A stretch of DNA of 7,919 bases from Elusimicrobiota bacterium (GTDB lineage Bacteria; Elusimicrobiota; Elusimicrobia; 2-02-FULL-39-32), in NCBI GenBank assembly GCA_023249715.1, contig JAHFCA010000063.1:1-7919 (forward strand). The letters are read 5' to 3'. The translations under genes and the position numbers were made by a program. Numbering within the stretch: position 1 is the first letter of the stretch; every line of letters starts with the position of its first letter. The notes beneath the pieces are model-generated. The model ran no database searches. It saw only the letters and a program-made list of their open reading frames with translations, and was not told where the DNA came from. Shown here in pieces: positions 5,620-7,919 of the stretch.

Positions 5620-7514
5620 ATGAGGGTGCTTTCAGTTTGCAGTTTTCCGGTGAGAATAAATTTAACTTTTTCAAGTATCGCGTGGGAATTTATTTTTTCT
5701 TTTTCACGCAAGATTTCTTGCGGACCATGTTCCACAAAATGGTCTTCAATGCCCATCCGATGAATGGAGACTTCGTCTCCTTCTAAAGTTTCCATGACGG
5801 CGCTGCCAAACCCTCCGGCGAGAACATTTTCTTCTACCGTAATAAATTTGCGAATCCCTTTTAGGATTAGACCCTTTAGGAGATCGGTATCGATTGGTTT
5901 TACAAAACGCATATTGACGACCGTTACCTTTATCCCATCTTTTTGCAGCGCTTTTGCCGCTTCCAGGGCGGGATAGACCGTGGATCCTATCGCTAGGATG
6001 GCGGCTTCGTCTCCGGAGCTCTCTTTTAAAATTTCTCCGCGACCGATCTTAATCAACTTTAACTCTTTATCCATGGGTACCCCATATCCCGAACCGCGGG
6101 GATAACGCAGAGCAATAGGGCCTTTGTCGTATTGAATGCCGGTATACACCATATGCTGTAATTCATTTTCATCCTTGGGAGCCATCATGACAAAATTAGG
6201 CAATATGCGAACAAAGGAATAATCGAAAACGCCATGATGGGTAGGACCGTCGTCTCCGACTAAACCTCCCCGGTCCATGACAAAAAATACGTTGAGATTC
6301 TGTAAAGAGATATCGTGTTCCATTTGGTCGAAAGCTCGTTGTAAGAAAGTAGAATAGATGGCGATTACTGGTTTTAACCCTTCGGTGGCGATCCCTCCGG
6401 CAAAGGTAACGGCATGTTGTTCGGCTAAACCAACGTCAAAATATCTCTCAGGCAGTTGGTCTCGCATTTGATCCGTTCCCGTGCCTTCCGGCATGGCCGC
6501 TGTAATGGCCACTACTTTTTTATTTTCTTTGGCAACGCGCACCAGGGTTTGCCCAAAAACTTTGGTGTACGGAGTGGAACTGCCTCCAGACTTTATGATT
6601 TCCCCGGTAGCGACATCAAATTTGCCGGGAGCGTGCCAACCAAAAACATCTTTTTCCGAATGTTCATACCCTTTCCCTTTTTTGGTAATGATATGGAGCA
6701 GGGCCGGCCCTTTTACTTTTTTAATCGCTTCTAATACTTCTATGAGTCTATAGATATCGTGCCCGTCTACCGGTCCAAAATAGGCAAAGCCCATCTCTTC
6801 GAATAGAATTCCGGGGAATAGAAGCACTTTTAATCTTTTTCCTAAGCGAACCAGAGCGGAACCCCAGAAATGGAGGCGGGCCAAAAATTTTTCTAATCTT
6901 TTTTCCCATTGGGTAACAATGCCTAACGTTAAGATTTTTGCCAGAAAGGTTCCCATGGCTCCTACGCGATGAGAGATAAACATTTGGTTATCGTTTAAAA
7001 CAACCAGTAAGTCGGAGCCTAAGTTCCCGGCGTTCTGAAGCGCTTCGTACGCCATTCCTCCCGTAATACAGCCATCAGAAACAATGCTGACAACTTTAAA
7101 ATCTTCCCCTTTTTGGTCGCGGGCCGCGGCCACTCCCAATCCCGCGGAAATGGCGGTGGAGGCGTGTCCGCCTCCAAACACATCGTATTCCGATTCTTTA
7201 CGATTGAGGAAGCCGGAAATGCCTCCGTATTGACGAAGGGTGTCAAACTTTTCGAAACGGCCTGTTAAAAGCTTGTGAGCGTAGGCTTGGTGGCCGGTAT
7301 CCCAAATGATTTTATCTTTAGGAGCATTGAAGACGTAATGCAGGGCTACGGCAATTTCTGTGGCTCCCAACGAGGCCCCTAAATGGCCTCCCTTTTTAGA
7401 AACAACGTCTAAAATTCTTTCCCTAATTTCTCTGCAAACTTGAGGGAGAAGATCTTTTTTAAGGACTTTTAAATCTTGGGGTTTTTTTAGGATATGCAAA
7501 ATTTCAATGCTCAT
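5616..7514 (-). CDS. dxs: 1-deoxy-D-xylulose-5-phosphate synthase
   Basis: First enzyme of the MEP isoprenoid pathway: TPP-dependent condensation of pyruvate with glyceraldehyde 3-phosphate to DXP, in the cytoplasm. Full length at 632 residues (family about 620-640). Seen: GGHLGASLG with His44, GHQAYAHKLLTGR with His75, the TPP/Mg motif SDGCITGGMAYEAL to NDN (146-176), FGPVDGHD (246-253), and the pyrimidine domain with AEQHAVTFA (Glu365), YSTFLQRAFDQ (Tyr387, Arg393), DRGGLVGDDGPTHHG (Arg415, Asp422, His426) and RYPRG (Arg473). These match the residues known as catalytic or substrate-binding in E. coli DXS. The transketolase C-terminal domain follows. The first Gly of the usual GDG is Ser146. 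The ATG start has AGAAGGAG upstream. It lies 34 bp after ispA, and its TGA overlaps the tlyA start. Identity is secure. Confidence 0.97.
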   Translation of the reverse strand: MSIEILHILKKPQDLKVLKKDLLPQVCREIRERILDVVSKKGGHLGASLGATEIAVALHYVFNAPKDKIIWDTGHQAYAHKLLTGRFEKFDTLRQYGGISGFLNRKESEYDVFGGGHASTAISAGLGVAAARDQKGEDFKVVSIVSDGCITGGMAYEALQNAGNLGSDLLVVLNDNQMFISHRVGAMGTFLAKILTLGIVTQWEKRLEKFLARLHFWGSALVRLGKRLKVLLFPGILFEEMGFAYFGPVDGHDIYRLIEVLEAIKKVKGPALLHIITKKGKGYEHSEKDVFGWHAPGKFDVATGEIIKSGGSSTPYTKVFGQTLVRVAKENKKVVAITAAMPEGTGTDQMRDQLPERYFDVGLAEQHAVTFAGGIATEGLKPVIAIYSTFLQRAFDQMEHDISLQNLNVFFVMDRGGLVGDDGPTHHGVFDYSFVRILPNFVMMAPKDENELQHMVYTGIQYDKGPIALRYPRGSGYGVPMDKELKLIKIGRGEILKESSGDEAAILAIGSTVYPALEAAKALQKDGIKVTVVNMRFVKPIDTDLLKGLILKGIRKFITVEENVLAGGFGSAVMETLEGDEVSIHRMGIEDHFVEHGPQEILREKEKINSHAILEKVKFILTGKLQTESTLI

Positions 7515-7525
7515 CTCAACTCAGG

Positions 7526-7533
7526 CTCCTTCT
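7526..7533 (-). promoter_or_regulatory. Ribosome binding site of dxs
   Basis: AGAAGGAG on the minus strand, 11 nt before ATG 7514, the strongest Shine-Dalgarno in the window. It supports this start and lies in the 34-bp gap after the ispA stop, so dxs can be translated on its own within the operon. Confidence 0.75.
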
Positions 7534-7548
7534 AAGATAATTTTTTTA

Positions 7549-7919
7549 TTAGTAAGTTCTTTCGATAATATAGTCGGCTAAATCGCACAATATTTGTTTT
7601 TTGTTCCCAAAAGGAACCAAACATTCTTTTGCTTCTTGAATAAGCTGTTGGGCCACCCTTTTAGACTTTTCTATTCCGTGCAGCGCGGGATACGTTAATT
7701 TTTTATTTTCTTTATCGGACCCTTTTTTCCCCAGTAACTTTTTATCTCCGACAATATCCAAAATATCATCCGCGATTTGGAAGGCAAGCCCTATATGGGC
7801 GCCATACCGAGACAATTTTTCTATTTTGGATAGGGAACCCTTGGCCAAATGGGCCCCCGCCAAAAGACTCGCTTTTATGAGACAGGCTGTTTTTGCTTCA
7901 TGGATCGAGTGTAATATCT
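7549..7919 (-). CDS. ispA: Polyprenyl (farnesyl/geranylgeranyl) diphosphate synthase, 3' part only
   Basis: Head-to-tail prenyltransferase that condenses isopentenyl diphosphate with allylic diphosphates, the step that uses the precursors made through dxs. The gene runs off the window; about 122 C-terminal residues are visible, perhaps 40% of a typical 295. The frame is open to the right edge, so the TTG at 7863 is an internal Leu, not the start. Seen: IHEAKTACLIKASLLAGA, matching the HxxKTgxLi block after the first half of the enzyme; GLAFQIADDILDIVGD with the second Asp-rich motif DDILD (7756-7770); LGKKGSDKENKKLTYPAL, matching the LGK...K.TYP segment; and a terminal ADYIIERTY, like the end of E. 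coli IspA. Product chain length cannot be judged because the first Asp-rich motif and residues before it are missing. It heads the visible ispA-dxs-tlyA operon. Confidence 0.93.
   Translation of the reverse strand, partial: ILHSIHEAKTACLIKASLLAGAHLAKGSLSKIEKLSRYGAHIGLAFQIADDILDIVGDKKLLGKKGSDKENKKLTYPALHGIEKSKRVAQQLIQEAKECLVPFGNKKQILCDLADYIIERTY

Noticed and set aside
7861..7863. TTG at 7863 as the start of a short 104-residue protein
   Set aside because: The frame stays open to the window edge and the upstream residues match the conserved HxxKT block of prenyl synthases, so this is an internal codon of a truncated gene.

Overview
The window reads as part of a chromosome from a diderm (Gram-negative-type) bacterium of moderate GC content, roughly mid-40s percent by eye. 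Evidence for an outer membrane is a predicted beta-barrel protein with a signal peptide and a C-terminal aromatic beta-signal, next to a large exported FecR-domain protein. The housekeeping genes look like those of a deep-branching lineage (Omnitrophota, Elusimicrobiota or Nitrospinota-like), but that is a weak guess from general impression. No mobile element, CRISPR array, tRNA or rRNA was recognised.

Layout. On the plus strand, trxB (thioredoxin reductase) occupies about 41-961. Everything else is on the minus strand. Reading right to left, the 3' part of a polyprenyl synthase gene (ispA type, cut by the window edge) is followed after 34 bp by dxs, whose stop overlaps the TTG start of tlyA. 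This is an isoprenoid-precursor operon (DXP synthase plus prenyl-chain elongation) with the rRNA methyltransferase/hemolysin-like gene tlyA at its tail, a widely seen gene order.

Immediately after tlyA comes a near-consensus sigma70-type promoter (TTGACA, 17-bp spacer, TGn-extended TATATT) whose -35 box overlaps the tlyA stop codon. It drives a second unit of two genes: an 857-residue exported FecR-domain protein and, starting one base after its stop, an approximately 413-residue outer-membrane beta-barrel protein. This pair is the least ordinary part of the window. The large protein combines an N-terminal FecR domain, a duplicated 46-residue charged module with Met/Gly/Pro-rich linkers, a very highly charged stretch, a C-terminal region without a recognised fold, and three calcium-loop-like motifs near its end. 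I infer, but cannot show, that the two proteins work together at the cell envelope.

The trxB and barrel genes converge with only 50 bp between them and no convincing terminator. Every intergenic gap is under 60 bp, so no long stretch lacks a gene.
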